Origin: Alteromonas sp. BMJM2
GTDB taxonomy: Bacteria; Pseudomonadota; Gammaproteobacteria; Enterobacterales; Alteromonadaceae
Assembly: GCF_027257845.1 (NCBI RefSeq)
Contig: NZ_JAPVOT010000001.1
Span: 310,001-374,000 of the forward strand
Reading direction: 5' to 3'
DNA: 64,000 nt
Position numbers and translations under genes: made by a program. The notes under the pieces are model-generated. The model searched no databases, was not told the origin of the DNA, and saw only the letters and a program-made list of their open reading frames with translations. How positions within the stretch are numbered: position 1 is the stretch's first letter; every line of letters begins with the position of its first letter. Positions 34,654 through 44,005 of the stretch are shown here, piece after piece.

Positions 34654-37600
34654 ATGTTTAAAAATTCTAAGTTGGCTACATCGGTCAAGTTAGCTTGCGT
34701 ATTCGGATCTGCACTCGCAGTATCTGCAAGCAATCTTGCCATGGCACAAGAAGCCACAAATAGCGACACATCAGCTGACGAAGCAGTTGAAAAAATAACA
34801 GTCACGGGTTCTCGTATACGCCGTGTAGAGCTTAGCGAGAGTGCGCCAGTTTTCTCATTTGGTGAACAAGATTTAGATGTCCGCGGTTTTACAAACGCAG
34901 CTGATCTACTGAATGCATCACCATTGTTTGGTGGTTCACTGACGCCTGCAGGTGCACAGGACGCAGAAAATGCCGGTCAAAACCAAGCAAACTTGTTCGA
35001 TTTGGGAACTTCACGAACGCTTACGCTTGTTAATGGTAAACGTTTTGTAAGTTCTCAGTCTGCTTCTCAGGGTGGTTCTCAGGTAGATATCAATGCGATA
35101 CCTGTTGCACTTATTGAGAGAATTGAAGTTGTTCCGCTTACCGGTGCTGCTACATATGGTGCCGATGCTATAGCAGGTACGGTAAACGTAATTTTAAAAG
35201 ACGATTATGAAGGCTTTGAAGTTACCGCACAGTACGATGGAAATGAAGATGGTAACGCCAGAACTTTTCAGATAAGCGCTCTAGGGGGCGGTAACTTTGA
35301 TGACGGCCGCGGTAACATTACTTTTGGTATTGAATATACGCGTAACAATGGTTTACTTTTATGTGACCAAGACTTTTTGTGTAACAACAATCCAGGTTTT
35401 GACAATGCACAAAATGAGTTTTTGGATCTTGACGGAGATGGTCTTCCGGACGATTTCAATGGCGATGGTACAGTTGACGCAGAAGATACGAGATCTGTAC
35501 AGTTGGTATACAACGAACTAAACCTCCAATTATTCTCTGAGTTTGGCTCAATTACGCCTGCTGGCGCAGGTTTTTTACCTGCATTTGGTTCTGGAGCAAT
35601 GCCTGATGGTAGCTTCTATGAGTTTGCGCAAAATGGCGATATTAGACAATGCCAACCTGGTTCAAGACAGGCTCGAAGCCTAATTACTCAGGGCGGAGAC
35701 GGTATTTGTGGTTTAGATTTCTTTGACAGTGTAGCACAGATCCGTTCACCAACCTCTCGAATGAATACTTATGCGTCATTTAACTATGATCTTGCCGACA
35801 ATCTAAGAATCAAAAATGATTTCATGTACGCGAATACAAAAGGAAGTGAGTTGGTAAACCAAGGTGGTTTTCAAACAGGCTTCTTTGGCGGAACATCTGC
35901 TGCGCTCAACATTAATATCAACAATCCATTCTTATCAGAGCAAGCACGTTCAACAATACTGAACTCTGGCTATGAAGCTGATAACTTTTCTGTTCATCGC
36001 TTCAATAATGACTTAGTAAGTCTTGGTGGTAACTCAAACGAGACACACGTTTGGCGAGCGAGCAGTGTGATCGAGGGCGAATTCGAAGCACTTGATAGAG
36101 ATTTCTACTGGGATGCTTCTGTTGTACATGGTCGTTCAGATATAAGTATCAGAACAACTGGTATAGTTGATGGCCGATTCCTTAACGCAGCAGATGCACA
36201 GCGCGTTGATGATACTATGCTTGAGAGAATTCGCGATGCGCAAGGTCTAGACACACTTGACGATGCACTGGCGACACTTCAAGGAGCACGTTCTCAGTTT
36301 ACAGGTGGTTTCCAGCGTGGAGACATCATTTGTGGTGCCTATGCGGACCTCGCGGCTGGTACCTTGGAAGGATTTAATTCTCGCGCATCGGGCTCGGGTC
36401 TTGTTGATGAAGACCTTCCGTTCTTAGACGGCTGTCAGCCGCTAAACTTATTTGGATCTCAAGCATCGCCAGAAGCTTTAGACTTTATAACTGGCGGTTC
36501 ACAGATGTCTCAAGCGAGCAACCTACAAACTGTGTACACTGCCAATATTGGTGGAACAGCGTTTGAACTTCCAGCTGGCCCACTTGATTTTGTGGTCGGT
36601 GTAGAGCGTCGTATAGAAAAAGGTGATTATGAACCTGCTCTAGGTGGACGTGTACCAATTACTCGTTCTGCCATTGATCGTCCTGTAAGTGGTGGATTTG
36701 ACACCAACGAGTATTATGTTGAAGTTGTTGCCCCAGTTATTTCTGAGGACATGGACATTCCATTCGTTAAGTATTTTGAGCTAAGTGGTGCGTATCGAAA
36801 CCAAGAGTTCAATACTAATGCACCTCGCGGTTTCGAAGATAGAACGACTGAAGAAGACGTTTATCAAGCCAGTATGAAGTGGCAAGTTGTTGATGATTTG
36901 TCGTTCCGAGCAACATATGCAACAGCATTCAGAAATCCATCGATAAACGAGTTGTTCCAACCAGAGCAGCAAACCTTTATCTTGGGCGACGATCCGTGCG
37001 ATTCTCGTTCCGTAGGAGTGGGTCCTAACCCTTCAGTTAGAAAGGCAAACTGCGAGTCGCAAGGGATTGATACGGATACTTTTATATCTGATATACAAGA
37101 TGGAACGATTCCAACAGGTATCGTTTCTGGAAATCCAGAGCTAGGTCCTGAGACTAACAAATCATACTCGTATGGCTTCGCATACACACCTTCGTACTTA
37201 GAGGGATTACAATTAAGCGTTGACTATTATAATCTTGAGATTGAAGATTTTATTGAACAAGTTGATTTTGAGACTCTTGCAGCCGCTTGTTACGATTCTA
37301 ATAACTTCCCTAACGAGCCTGCTTGTAATACGTTCCAACGTGGCGATGACTTCCAAGTAACTGAGGCACGTAACCAACCTGCGAACGTTGCTTTGTCTAC
37401 GTTTGAGGCAGTTTCAATCTCATTGTTCTACGCTCACGACTTAGGTGAGTACGGAAACCTAACGGTTAACTCTTCAACTCAGCACAATATCACAAACGAG
37501 TTCCAAGCTACTTCCGCTGCGCAAGTGACTGAAGATGTTGGAGATTTCGCAGATCCAGATTGGATTGGTACAGTTGATATCAACTGGTTGTATGAAGATT

Positions 37601-37920
37601 GGATTGTAAGCCACCGTATTCGCTGGCAGAACCCAGTCAAGATTGATGCACTTGATCAGCGTTTGTACGCCGACAGTTATACTGAACTTGAAGATGGTAC
37701 TTTCCAAGGCAATTTCACCAATGAAACTGATTGGCGTGCAATTCACGAGTTGAGTATCGGATATACTTTGGATTCATCAACGAATATCCAACTAAACATA
37801 CTAAACCTTCTTGATCGCAAGCCAGACGAAAACGGTGATATTGCGTTTGCTGCGGGCCACTTTGGAATAGATGAACGTTTAGGCCGTCGATTCAGCCTAC
37901 GTGTAAATCACAAGTTCTAA
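34654..37920 (+). CDS. TonB-dependent outer-membrane receptor 1
   Basis: The 1088-residue protein has a signal peptide (residues 1-31, ending AMAQ) and a TonB-box-like EKITVTGSRIRR. The plug domain follows (about residues 60-185, with RTLTLVNGKR, IERIEVV and ADAIAGTVNVILK). A 22-strand beta-barrel ends in the outer-membrane terminal phenylalanine. An EF-hand/thrombospondin-3-like Asp-rich stretch (residues 258-278) suggests a calcium site in an outer loop. The substrate is unknown. It and the next receptor start with the same leader and signal sequence style. It is first in a run leading to the TonB2 operon. Confidence 0.93.
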   Translation: MFKNSKLATSVKLACVFGSALAVSASNLAMAQEATNSDTSADEAVEKITVTGSRIRRVELSESAPVFSFGEQDLDVRGFTNAADLLNASPLFGGSLTPAGAQDAENAGQNQANLFDLGTSRTLTLVNGKRFVSSQSASQGGSQVDINAIPVALIERIEVVPLTGAATYGADAIAGTVNVILKDDYEGFEVTAQYDGNEDGNARTFQISALGGGNFDDGRGNITFGIEYTRNNGLLLCDQDFLCNNNPGFDNAQNEFLDLDGDGLPDDFNGDGTVDAEDTRSVQLVYNELNLQLFSEFGSITPAGAGFLPAFGSGAMPDGSFYEFAQNGDIRQCQPGSRQARSLITQGGDGICGLDFFDSVAQIRSPTSRMNTYASFNYDLADNLRIKNDFMYANTKGSELVNQGGFQTGFFGGTSAALNININNPFLSEQARSTILNSGYEADNFSVHRFNNDLVSLGGNSNETHVWRASSVIEGEFEALDRDFYWDASVVHGRSDISIRTTGIVDGRFLNAADAQRVDDTMLERIRDAQGLDTLDDALATLQGARSQFTGGFQRGDIICGAYADLAAGTLEGFNSRASGSGLVDEDLPFLDGCQPLNLFGSQASPEALDFITGGSQMSQASNLQTVYTANIGGTAFELPAGPLDFVVGVERRIEKGDYEPALGGRVPITRSAIDRPVSGGFDTNEYYVEVVAPVISEDMDIPFVKYFELSGAYRNQEFNTNAPRGFEDRTTEEDVYQASMKWQVVDDLSFRATYATAFRNPSINELFQPEQQTFILGDDPCDSRSVGVGPNPSVRKANCESQGIDTDTFISDIQDGTIPTGIVSGNPELGPETNKSYSYGFAYTPSYLEGLQLSVDYYNLEIEDFIEQVDFETLAAACYDSNNFPNEPACNTFQRGDDFQVTEARNQPANVALSTFEAVSISLFYAHDLGEYGNLTVNSSTQHNITNEFQATSAAQVTEDVGDFADPDWIGTVDINWLYEDWIVSHRIRWQNPVKIDALDQRLYADSYTELEDGTFQGNFTNETDWRAIHELSIGYTLDSSTNIQLNILNLLDRKPDENGDIAFAAGHFGIDERLGRRFSLRVNHKF

Positions 37921-37965
37921 TAGAGCTTATAAAGTACTCTGTAAAAAAGAGTACAAAAATACAAC

Positions 37966-38000
37966 AAGGCCACCTTCTCTGAAGGTGGCCTTTTTTATTT
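37966..38000 (+). terminator. Intrinsic terminator after receptor 1
   Basis: AAGGCCACCTTC pairs with GAAGGTGGCCTT around TCT and is followed by TTTT. It separates the two receptor genes transcriptionally. Confidence 0.92.
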
Positions 38001-38110
38001 TTAGTAATTTTTTTAAAATGTAATCAAAAAACGTAACATGTTAAATAATGTGAGGTTTTGTAAATTTCGTATCTTTATTTGTACAAAATTTGCAAATAAG
38101 TGAAAAAAAA

Positions 38111-38175
38111 TTGAACTTTCTACGTGTTTCGTAATGCATGGTGTGTTGACCGCTCGCTTGTGTTGTGGGTATTAT
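38111..38175 (+). promoter_or_regulatory. Promoter/leader module B of TonB receptor 2
   Basis: TTGAACTTT at 38111, TTGACC at 38146 (35 bases later, as in module A) and TATTAT at 38170 form a plausible promoter with an 18-base spacer. The GTAATGCATG between them resembles GTAACTGCATG in module A. The rest of the gap to 38263 shows no gene. Confidence 0.55.
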
Positions 38176-38263
38176 CCGGCTCGAGGTTTCCACCTTAACT
38201 ATAATAAATCGTTCTAAACGACTCATAACTACCTCAGACAGTAGGTAGCCCAGGGAGACATAC

Positions 38264-41164
38264 ATGTTTAAAAAATCTAGAATCGCCACTTCTATAAAGT
38301 TGGCGGGCGCACTTAGTTTTGCAGCTGCTGCAAGCATCAGTGCACCGGTTTTCGCTCAAGAAGACGCTCAAGTTGACGAAAAGAGCGTAGAGAAAGTTCA
38401 GGTTGTTGGTTCGCGTATCCGTAAAGTTGATTTCGTAAGTAACGCACCAGTAGCAACAGTTGGTATCGAGCAGTTCGAACTAACTAACTCAGTTAACACT
38501 GAAGCACTTCTTAACACATTACCGCAAACTATCCCGGGTCTTGATCGTTCATCGAACAACCCAGGTGGCGGTATCGCTACTGTTGACCTTCGTGGTTTAG
38601 GTACTAACAGAACGCTTGTTCTTGTAGACGGCATTCGCGCTGTACCTAGTACTTCAGGCGGTACGGTTGATATCAACACTATCCCAGCGGCGCTAATCGA
38701 GAACGTTGAAGTTCTTACCGGTGGTGCATCAGCAGTATACGGTTCTGACGCGGTAGCTGGTGTTGTTAACTTCTCGCTTAAGAAGAACTTTGAAGGCGTA
38801 GATTTCAACACAAGTTTTGAAACCACCGAAGAAGGCGACGCTGAAATTTGGAACGGTTCATTAACACTTGGCGGAAACTTCGCTGATGACCGTGGTAACG
38901 TTGTTGTAAGCATGCAGTACACTGAGCGTTCAGCTCTTTTTGCTGATTCTCGTGCTATTTCAAGCATTGCATTAACTGATGCTGAAGACGAAAACGGTAA
39001 CCTTTTCCTTGAACCATTTGGTTCTTCTGGTGTTCCAGCAACTTCTGCATTCGTAAGTGGTTTACCTGAGTCATTCGGTGGCGCTGCAATCTTTAACCAA
39101 GACGGCAGTATTCGTCCGTTCGTTCAAGGTGGCGCTACAAACGACTTCTATAACTTTGCACCGGTTAACTACCTTCAGTTACCTCAGCAACGTCACAATA
39201 TTACAGCAATGGGTCACTTCGAAGTAAGCGACACTGCTGAAATTTATATGCGTGGTAGCTTTGCGAACAGTGATGTTCCACAGCAGCTAGCTGCGACTCC
39301 TATTTTCCAAACGTCTACCTTCACATTAGATGGTAACCCGTTCATCGACCCAACTGCACAACAGATTTTATCTGACGCGGTAGGTGGTGATGTTGACACT
39401 GATGGCGACGGTATTGCTGATGAAGGTACTGCGTTCCTACGTCGTCGTCTTCTAGAAGTTGGTCCACGTATTGTTGAAGATGACAATACAATGTTCTCAA
39501 TGCTTGGCGGACTTCGTGGTTCTTTCGGTGATTCAGCGTGGACGTATGATGCATACTTCCAAACTGGCCGTGTAAACCAAAACTCTATCCAACTTGGTAA
39601 CGTTAATCGTGACCGTTACGACCAAGCGCTTCTTTTAGCAAAGGACGAGAATGGCGACGTTATCCTTGATGCCAACGGTAACCCGAGTTGTTCTGATACG
39701 GGAGCAAACGGCGGTCTAGTTGGTTGTTCACCAATGAATATTTTCGGTGAAGGCAATATGTCTGCTGACGCAGCTGATTTTATCAGAACCCGCGTTAACT
39801 CTTCTTCTGAGTACGAGCAAAAGCTTTATGGCTTTAACATCAGCGGCGACACCATGGATTTCTTTGAACTTCCTGGCGGTCCAGTTGGTTTAGCGTTTGG
39901 TTTTGAACGCCGTGAAGAGAGCTTCTCTTTTGACCCGTCGCAAGATTTAGCAGCAGGTACAATTGCAGGCTTTAACGGTTCAGGTCCAGTATCTGGTGAG
40001 TTTGATGTAAACGAGTATTTCGTTGAAGCATACGTACCGCTTGTAGAAGGTCTTGAGTTTGCTGAGCTAATCGACTTAGAACTAGCCTATCGTTACGCTG
40101 ACTGGTCAACAGTTGGTGGTGTAGACGCGTTTAAAGTAGCTGGTTCATGGACAATTAACGACGTAGTTCGTGTACGTTCAAGCTTCAACCGTGCTGTACG
40201 TGCGCCTAACATTGGTGAATTGTTCTCTCCTCAGAACGAAGGCTTCCCTTCTGCTGAAGATCCATGTTCATCTAAAGCAACTGATCAATCAGCTGCGGTA
40301 AGTGCAATTTGTACAGCTACTGGTGTTCCAGCTGATGCAGTATTTACTCCTACATTGGACGCAGTATCTGGTCAGACTCGCCAAGTAAGTGGTGGTAACC
40401 CGAATCTTCAGGAAGAATCTGCTGATACTTTCTCTTTAGGTTTTGTTGTTACGCCAATGGATGATTTAAGTGTATCAATCGATTACTTCGACATTGAAAT
40501 TGAAGACGCAGTATTCGGCTTCGGTGGTGGTACAAACAACGTACTACAGAAGTGTTATGATCCAGAAGACGAGCTAGGCGGTGCAGGTTCAGCATTCTGT
40601 AACGTGGTAAATCGTCGCCCTGATGGCTCTATCGATTTCGTAGAAATCTTAAGCCAGAACGTTGGTGCGCTTAAACTTACCGGTTTCGACATGGTAGCTG
40701 ACTATGCAGCGGAAGTTGCTGGTGGCAACATGCGTATTAACTACCTTGGTACATACACAACTGAGAACTCGTTCCAAACTGCAACTGGCGAGCCAGTAGT
40801 AGATTGTGCTGGTACATTCGGTAATACCTGTGGCGAGCCTACTCCTGAGTATGTTCACCGTATGACGGTAAGCTGGGGTATGGATGATTTCGACGCTCAG
40901 TTATTGTGGCGTTTTATCGGCGCGACAGAAGATGACGCCGATGGTACTACATACTTCCAAGAAGACACTGGTTCATTCAGCTACTTCGACCTTTCTGGTA
41001 CATACCACTTAGGCGAAAACTATCGCTTGAATGCAGGTATTCGTAACTTGTTCGACCGTGAAGCACCACGCTTTGGTGATAACGCAGAACAGTCAAATAC
41101 TTATCCTGCAACATACGATGTGTTCGGTAGAACTTACTTCGTAGGTGTTACTGCTAGCTTCTAA
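38264..41164 (+). CDS. TonB-dependent outer-membrane receptor 2
   Basis: The 966-residue protein has a signal peptide (MFKKSRIATSIKLAGALSFA, ending in FAQ) and EKVQVVGSRIRK as the TonB-box region. A plug carries RTLVLVDGIR, IENVEVLTGGASAVYGSDA and VNFSLKK, and the barrel ends GVTASF. Residues 376-388 (DVDTDGDGIADEG) are a calcium-binding-like repeat. It resembles the partial receptor at the right end of the window (shared SIDYFDI motif). It has its own promoter module and terminator. The substrate is unknown; sugar, peptide or siderophore uptake are all possible. Confidence 0.93.
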   Translation: MFKKSRIATSIKLAGALSFAAAASISAPVFAQEDAQVDEKSVEKVQVVGSRIRKVDFVSNAPVATVGIEQFELTNSVNTEALLNTLPQTIPGLDRSSNNPGGGIATVDLRGLGTNRTLVLVDGIRAVPSTSGGTVDINTIPAALIENVEVLTGGASAVYGSDAVAGVVNFSLKKNFEGVDFNTSFETTEEGDAEIWNGSLTLGGNFADDRGNVVVSMQYTERSALFADSRAISSIALTDAEDENGNLFLEPFGSSGVPATSAFVSGLPESFGGAAIFNQDGSIRPFVQGGATNDFYNFAPVNYLQLPQQRHNITAMGHFEVSDTAEIYMRGSFANSDVPQQLAATPIFQTSTFTLDGNPFIDPTAQQILSDAVGGDVDTDGDGIADEGTAFLRRRLLEVGPRIVEDDNTMFSMLGGLRGSFGDSAWTYDAYFQTGRVNQNSIQLGNVNRDRYDQALLLAKDENGDVILDANGNPSCSDTGANGGLVGCSPMNIFGEGNMSADAADFIRTRVNSSSEYEQKLYGFNISGDTMDFFELPGGPVGLAFGFERREESFSFDPSQDLAAGTIAGFNGSGPVSGEFDVNEYFVEAYVPLVEGLEFAELIDLELAYRYADWSTVGGVDAFKVAGSWTINDVVRVRSSFNRAVRAPNIGELFSPQNEGFPSAEDPCSSKATDQSAAVSAICTATGVPADAVFTPTLDAVSGQTRQVSGGNPNLQEESADTFSLGFVVTPMDDLSVSIDYFDIEIEDAVFGFGGGTNNVLQKCYDPEDELGGAGSAFCNVVNRRPDGSIDFVEILSQNVGALKLTGFDMVADYAAEVAGGNMRINYLGTYTTENSFQTATGEPVVDCAGTFGNTCGEPTPEYVHRMTVSWGMDDFDAQLLWRFIGATEDDADGTTYFQEDTGSFSYFDLSGTYHLGENYRLNAGIRNLFDREAPRFGDNAEQSNTYPATYDVFGRTYFVGVTASF

Positions 41165-41180
41165 GCTTAGTTGTTAGACA

Positions 41181-41214
41181 AAAAGGTGGGCATTATTGCC
41201 CACCTTTTTTTTTA
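41181..41214 (+). terminator. Intrinsic terminator after receptor 2
   Basis: AAAAGGTGGGCA pairs with TGCCCACCTTTT and is followed by a further T-run. The methyltransferase ATG is only about 16 bases downstream, so its expression would depend on read-through or a promoter inside this short gap. Confidence 0.9.
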
Positions 41215-41229
41215 CGTAAAAGGTAGATA

Positions 41230-42135
41230 ATGAACTCAGTAGAAGAGTGGAACCAATATTGGAACAGTGCCAGTGCACCTCAATCCGATGCCTTGTTTAC
41301 AGATGCTGAAGGTAAAGCGATAAAGGATTTTGTTGTCTTTTGGGAAGACTTCTTTAGTAACAGTGATAAAGACTCGCACATCCTTGATGTAGCATGTGGT
41401 TCTGGTGCGTTATTCAAAAGCGTATCCCACTTACCCTTTAGCAATATCGCGGGAATTGATTGCAGTGAGCATGCACTAGCACTTTTTAAAGAAGCCTTTC
41501 CTCACTCTCGCACTATTCTAAATTCATCTAAACAGCTCCCCAACGACGTTATAGGCACCTTTGATAAGGTTGTCAGCCAGTTCGGTATTGAATACTTGGG
41601 CAAAGAGGCAGTAGCGGAATTGCCGTCGCAACTAAAGAAAGAAGCAGAATTCGTCGCGCTTTGTCATTATCAGGATGGACACATTCACAGCCGCTATGCC
41701 GCTGAAAAAAATGCGCTGGTGTTGTTGTCAGAATTAAAGGCAGTTGAACAAGCAAGACAATTTGCAACTGACTTATTTGTGAAACCAGACAGTGCGTTGC
41801 CGTCGATGTCGGTTTACTTCAAAACTCTTGAGGCTAACAAGCAGCATTGGAATGCGGGTGCGTTGCATTTTATTCAAGGCGCTTACCAGCTGCTTCGAAA
41901 CTATAAGCAATACAATAAGAGTGATATTGTGAATTGGATAGAGGGTATGGATAAGCAGCTGCAGCTTGCTTACCAGAGAGTATCGGCCATATGTGACGTT
42001 GCGCTTTCAAAGCAAGATATAAACGATATTATTGCTATTTCCAATCAAGACCATCAATGTTGGACAGCCAAGCCCTTTTATATGGCTAGCAGCAAACTTC
42101 CCGTAGCATGGGAACTAAGATTCAAAAAAGTGTAG
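41230..42135 (+). CDS. Class I SAM-dependent methyltransferase, unknown acceptor
   Basis: The 301-residue protein has motif I ILDVACGSGALF (about residues 51-62), an acidic NIAGIDCSEHALALF at the second strand and FDKVVSQFGIEYL as motif IV. The C-terminal half is helical and has no domain I recognise. It is the first gene of a three-gene run with two oxygenase-like proteins and lies just behind a TonB receptor. A tailoring role on a protein, peptide or small molecule is possible; no substrate is evident. Confidence 0.85.
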   Translation: MNSVEEWNQYWNSASAPQSDALFTDAEGKAIKDFVVFWEDFFSNSDKDSHILDVACGSGALFKSVSHLPFSNIAGIDCSEHALALFKEAFPHSRTILNSSKQLPNDVIGTFDKVVSQFGIEYLGKEAVAELPSQLKKEAEFVALCHYQDGHIHSRYAAEKNALVLLSELKAVEQARQFATDLFVKPDSALPSMSVYFKTLEANKQHWNAGALHFIQGAYQLLRNYKQYNKSDIVNWIEGMDKQLQLAYQRVSAICDVALSKQDINDIIAISNQDHQCWTAKPFYMASSKLPVAWELRFKKV

Positions 42136-42140
42136 CAACT

Positions 42141-43973
42141 ATGTACGACCTACAAAAAACCTTGAGCCTGCATCAAGAGGGTAAATTAGATATCGCGGCT
42201 AAGAGCTATCAGGCGTTGCTCGCAAAAAGCCCTAATGATATCAATGTAAATTTTCTGTATGGAAAACTGCTTAACGATACACAGCAGCCCAAAAGGGCAG
42301 AGGCATTATTGCGTAAAGCATATAATGCGGTTTCGACAAATGTGGGCATTTTAACGGAGTATGCAAAATGCATGCTGTCGTTAGGTAAAAGCAAGGACGT
42401 CATTGGCCTACTGTCGAATCATTGTAAAACGTCGGTAGAGCTGTCAAAGCTCTTTCTTAAAGCGCAGCACCTTGTGTGTAATACCGCCGAACTTACCCAG
42501 CACTATCATAAACAATTATCTTACTGGAATGACTCAAGCAGCCTGATGCTAGTGATGGCTCAGCTTTGTGATGATAGGGGAGAGCTCACTGCTTCATCTG
42601 ATATCTATCTTAAGATTCTCAGTAAAGACCCTAACAATGTATTAGCCCTTCACAATTTAGCCACAATTAAGAGACGGCTAGAGTTGCCTAATGACGCTAT
42701 TGCGTTACTTAAGCGAGCACAAGCTCTGGGCCTCGATTCTTTTCAGTTGCACCACAATCTGGGTAATGCTTTTTCTGATCTCAATGATATCGACAGCGCA
42801 ATAGCCGCATATTCAAAAGCGATATCGCTTAACCCCTATTATATTGATAGCTACAAAAATTTAGCCGCACTTTACAGTGAATCAGGCGACATTAGCTCTG
42901 CAATCGCGCTGTATGAAAACGCTATATCTGCCAATAGAGTATCTAAAGACATCATTCTAGAATTGATTAGAAACTATTTACGTGTAGGAAACACTGAAAA
43001 ATCAAAACTGCTGATTTCAAAATATTTTTCTGCTGATAAGGGCTCTTCAAAAGACAAAGTTGATTTATACGACACTGACACTGACACTGGCGAGGAGATT
43101 GCGCTAGTTAATGCCGAAGTAAAATATCTAGAAAATGATATTGCAGGTGCTTTTGATGCGCTATTTGGCACATTAAAGGACATAGAGTCAGACAAGGTAC
43201 TGCTTCAGTGCGCAAAGTATGCAATTCAAACTAACAATACGTCTTTTGTTTTAGAGCACATGCCTGAACTCACCAATAAAAAAGACAGTGCAGTGATGGC
43301 AAAAGCCTATCTCACTCTTGCCGAGCGTTTGTTAGGCCAAAACGCCCATAGGCAAAGTTACTGTCACTATGAAAACCTAGTTAAGACTTTTGAACTTCCC
43401 GATGCTATATCTCGTGATGGTGCTGCCGATTTTTGTAAAAAGCTAAGTGCCTATCTATCCACTCAACACACAGCTAAATCAGAGCCTTTGCAACAGACAC
43501 TGAACGGAGGAACTCAGACTAGGGGAAATATATTCTCTCAGAATGACAACGAGCTCATAGTATGTTTAAAAGCATTTTGCGAACAGTCAATTAAAGACTA
43601 TATAAGCGGACTTGACAGAGTCGCGCAGCCCCATCCATATCTACCCGCGTTGTCCAATGAAATTAAATTTGTCGGTGCCTGGTCGGTAAATTTGAGCAAC
43701 AAGGGATATCACACAAACCACGTGCACCCGGAAGGCGGCTTGAGTGCGGTGTTTTATGTGGACATACCTAATAATCTTAATGAAAGTAATGAAGAGGGGC
43801 ATCTCGTTTTTGGCAAGCCTAACTTTGATTTGCCACAAGATTTAACCCATGAATATTCAGTCATGCCAAAAATAGGTAAGCTGGTTGTATTTCCCTCTTA
43901 CTTTTGGCATGGAACAATCCCTTTTCATTCATCAGAAAAACGACTGACTGTCGCCTTCGATGTTTCATCCTAA
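42141..43973 (+). CDS. TPR-repeat protein with C-terminal 2OG-Fe(II) oxygenase-like domain
   Basis: From the ATG six bases after the preceding stop the protein is 610 residues; an upstream ATG inside the methyltransferase gene adds 11. Residues 1 to about 270 are tetratricopeptide repeats (DINVNFLYGKLL; VLALHNLATIKRRLELPNDAI; HHNLGNAFSDLNDIDSAIAAY). The C-terminus (about 500-610) resembles putative 2OG-Fe(II) oxygenases. It has candidate metal ligands His527, His529 and His590 (YFWHGTIPF) and Arg601 for 2-oxoglutarate. TPRs probably hold the protein substrate. No signal peptide is visible, so it should act in the cytoplasm. Confidence 0.85.
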   Translation: MYDLQKTLSLHQEGKLDIAAKSYQALLAKSPNDINVNFLYGKLLNDTQQPKRAEALLRKAYNAVSTNVGILTEYAKCMLSLGKSKDVIGLLSNHCKTSVELSKLFLKAQHLVCNTAELTQHYHKQLSYWNDSSSLMLVMAQLCDDRGELTASSDIYLKILSKDPNNVLALHNLATIKRRLELPNDAIALLKRAQALGLDSFQLHHNLGNAFSDLNDIDSAIAAYSKAISLNPYYIDSYKNLAALYSESGDISSAIALYENAISANRVSKDIILELIRNYLRVGNTEKSKLLISKYFSADKGSSKDKVDLYDTDTDTGEEIALVNAEVKYLENDIAGAFDALFGTLKDIESDKVLLQCAKYAIQTNNTSFVLEHMPELTNKKDSAVMAKAYLTLAERLLGQNAHRQSYCHYENLVKTFELPDAISRDGAADFCKKLSAYLSTQHTAKSEPLQQTLNGGTQTRGNIFSQNDNELIVCLKAFCEQSIKDYISGLDRVAQPHPYLPALSNEIKFVGAWSVNLSNKGYHTNHVHPEGGLSAVFYVDIPNNLNESNEEGHLVFGKPNFDLPQDLTHEYSVMPKIGKLVVFPSYFWHGTIPFHSSEKRLTVAFDVSS

Positions 43974-44005
43974 TCAACCTACTTCAAATCATTGACGAGT
44001 AACTA

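Noticed and set aside
38041..38337. Minus-strand open frame of 98 codons before receptor 2
   Set aside because: It runs antisense through the receptor promoter, leader and signal peptide and has no recognisable domain or ribosome-binding site.
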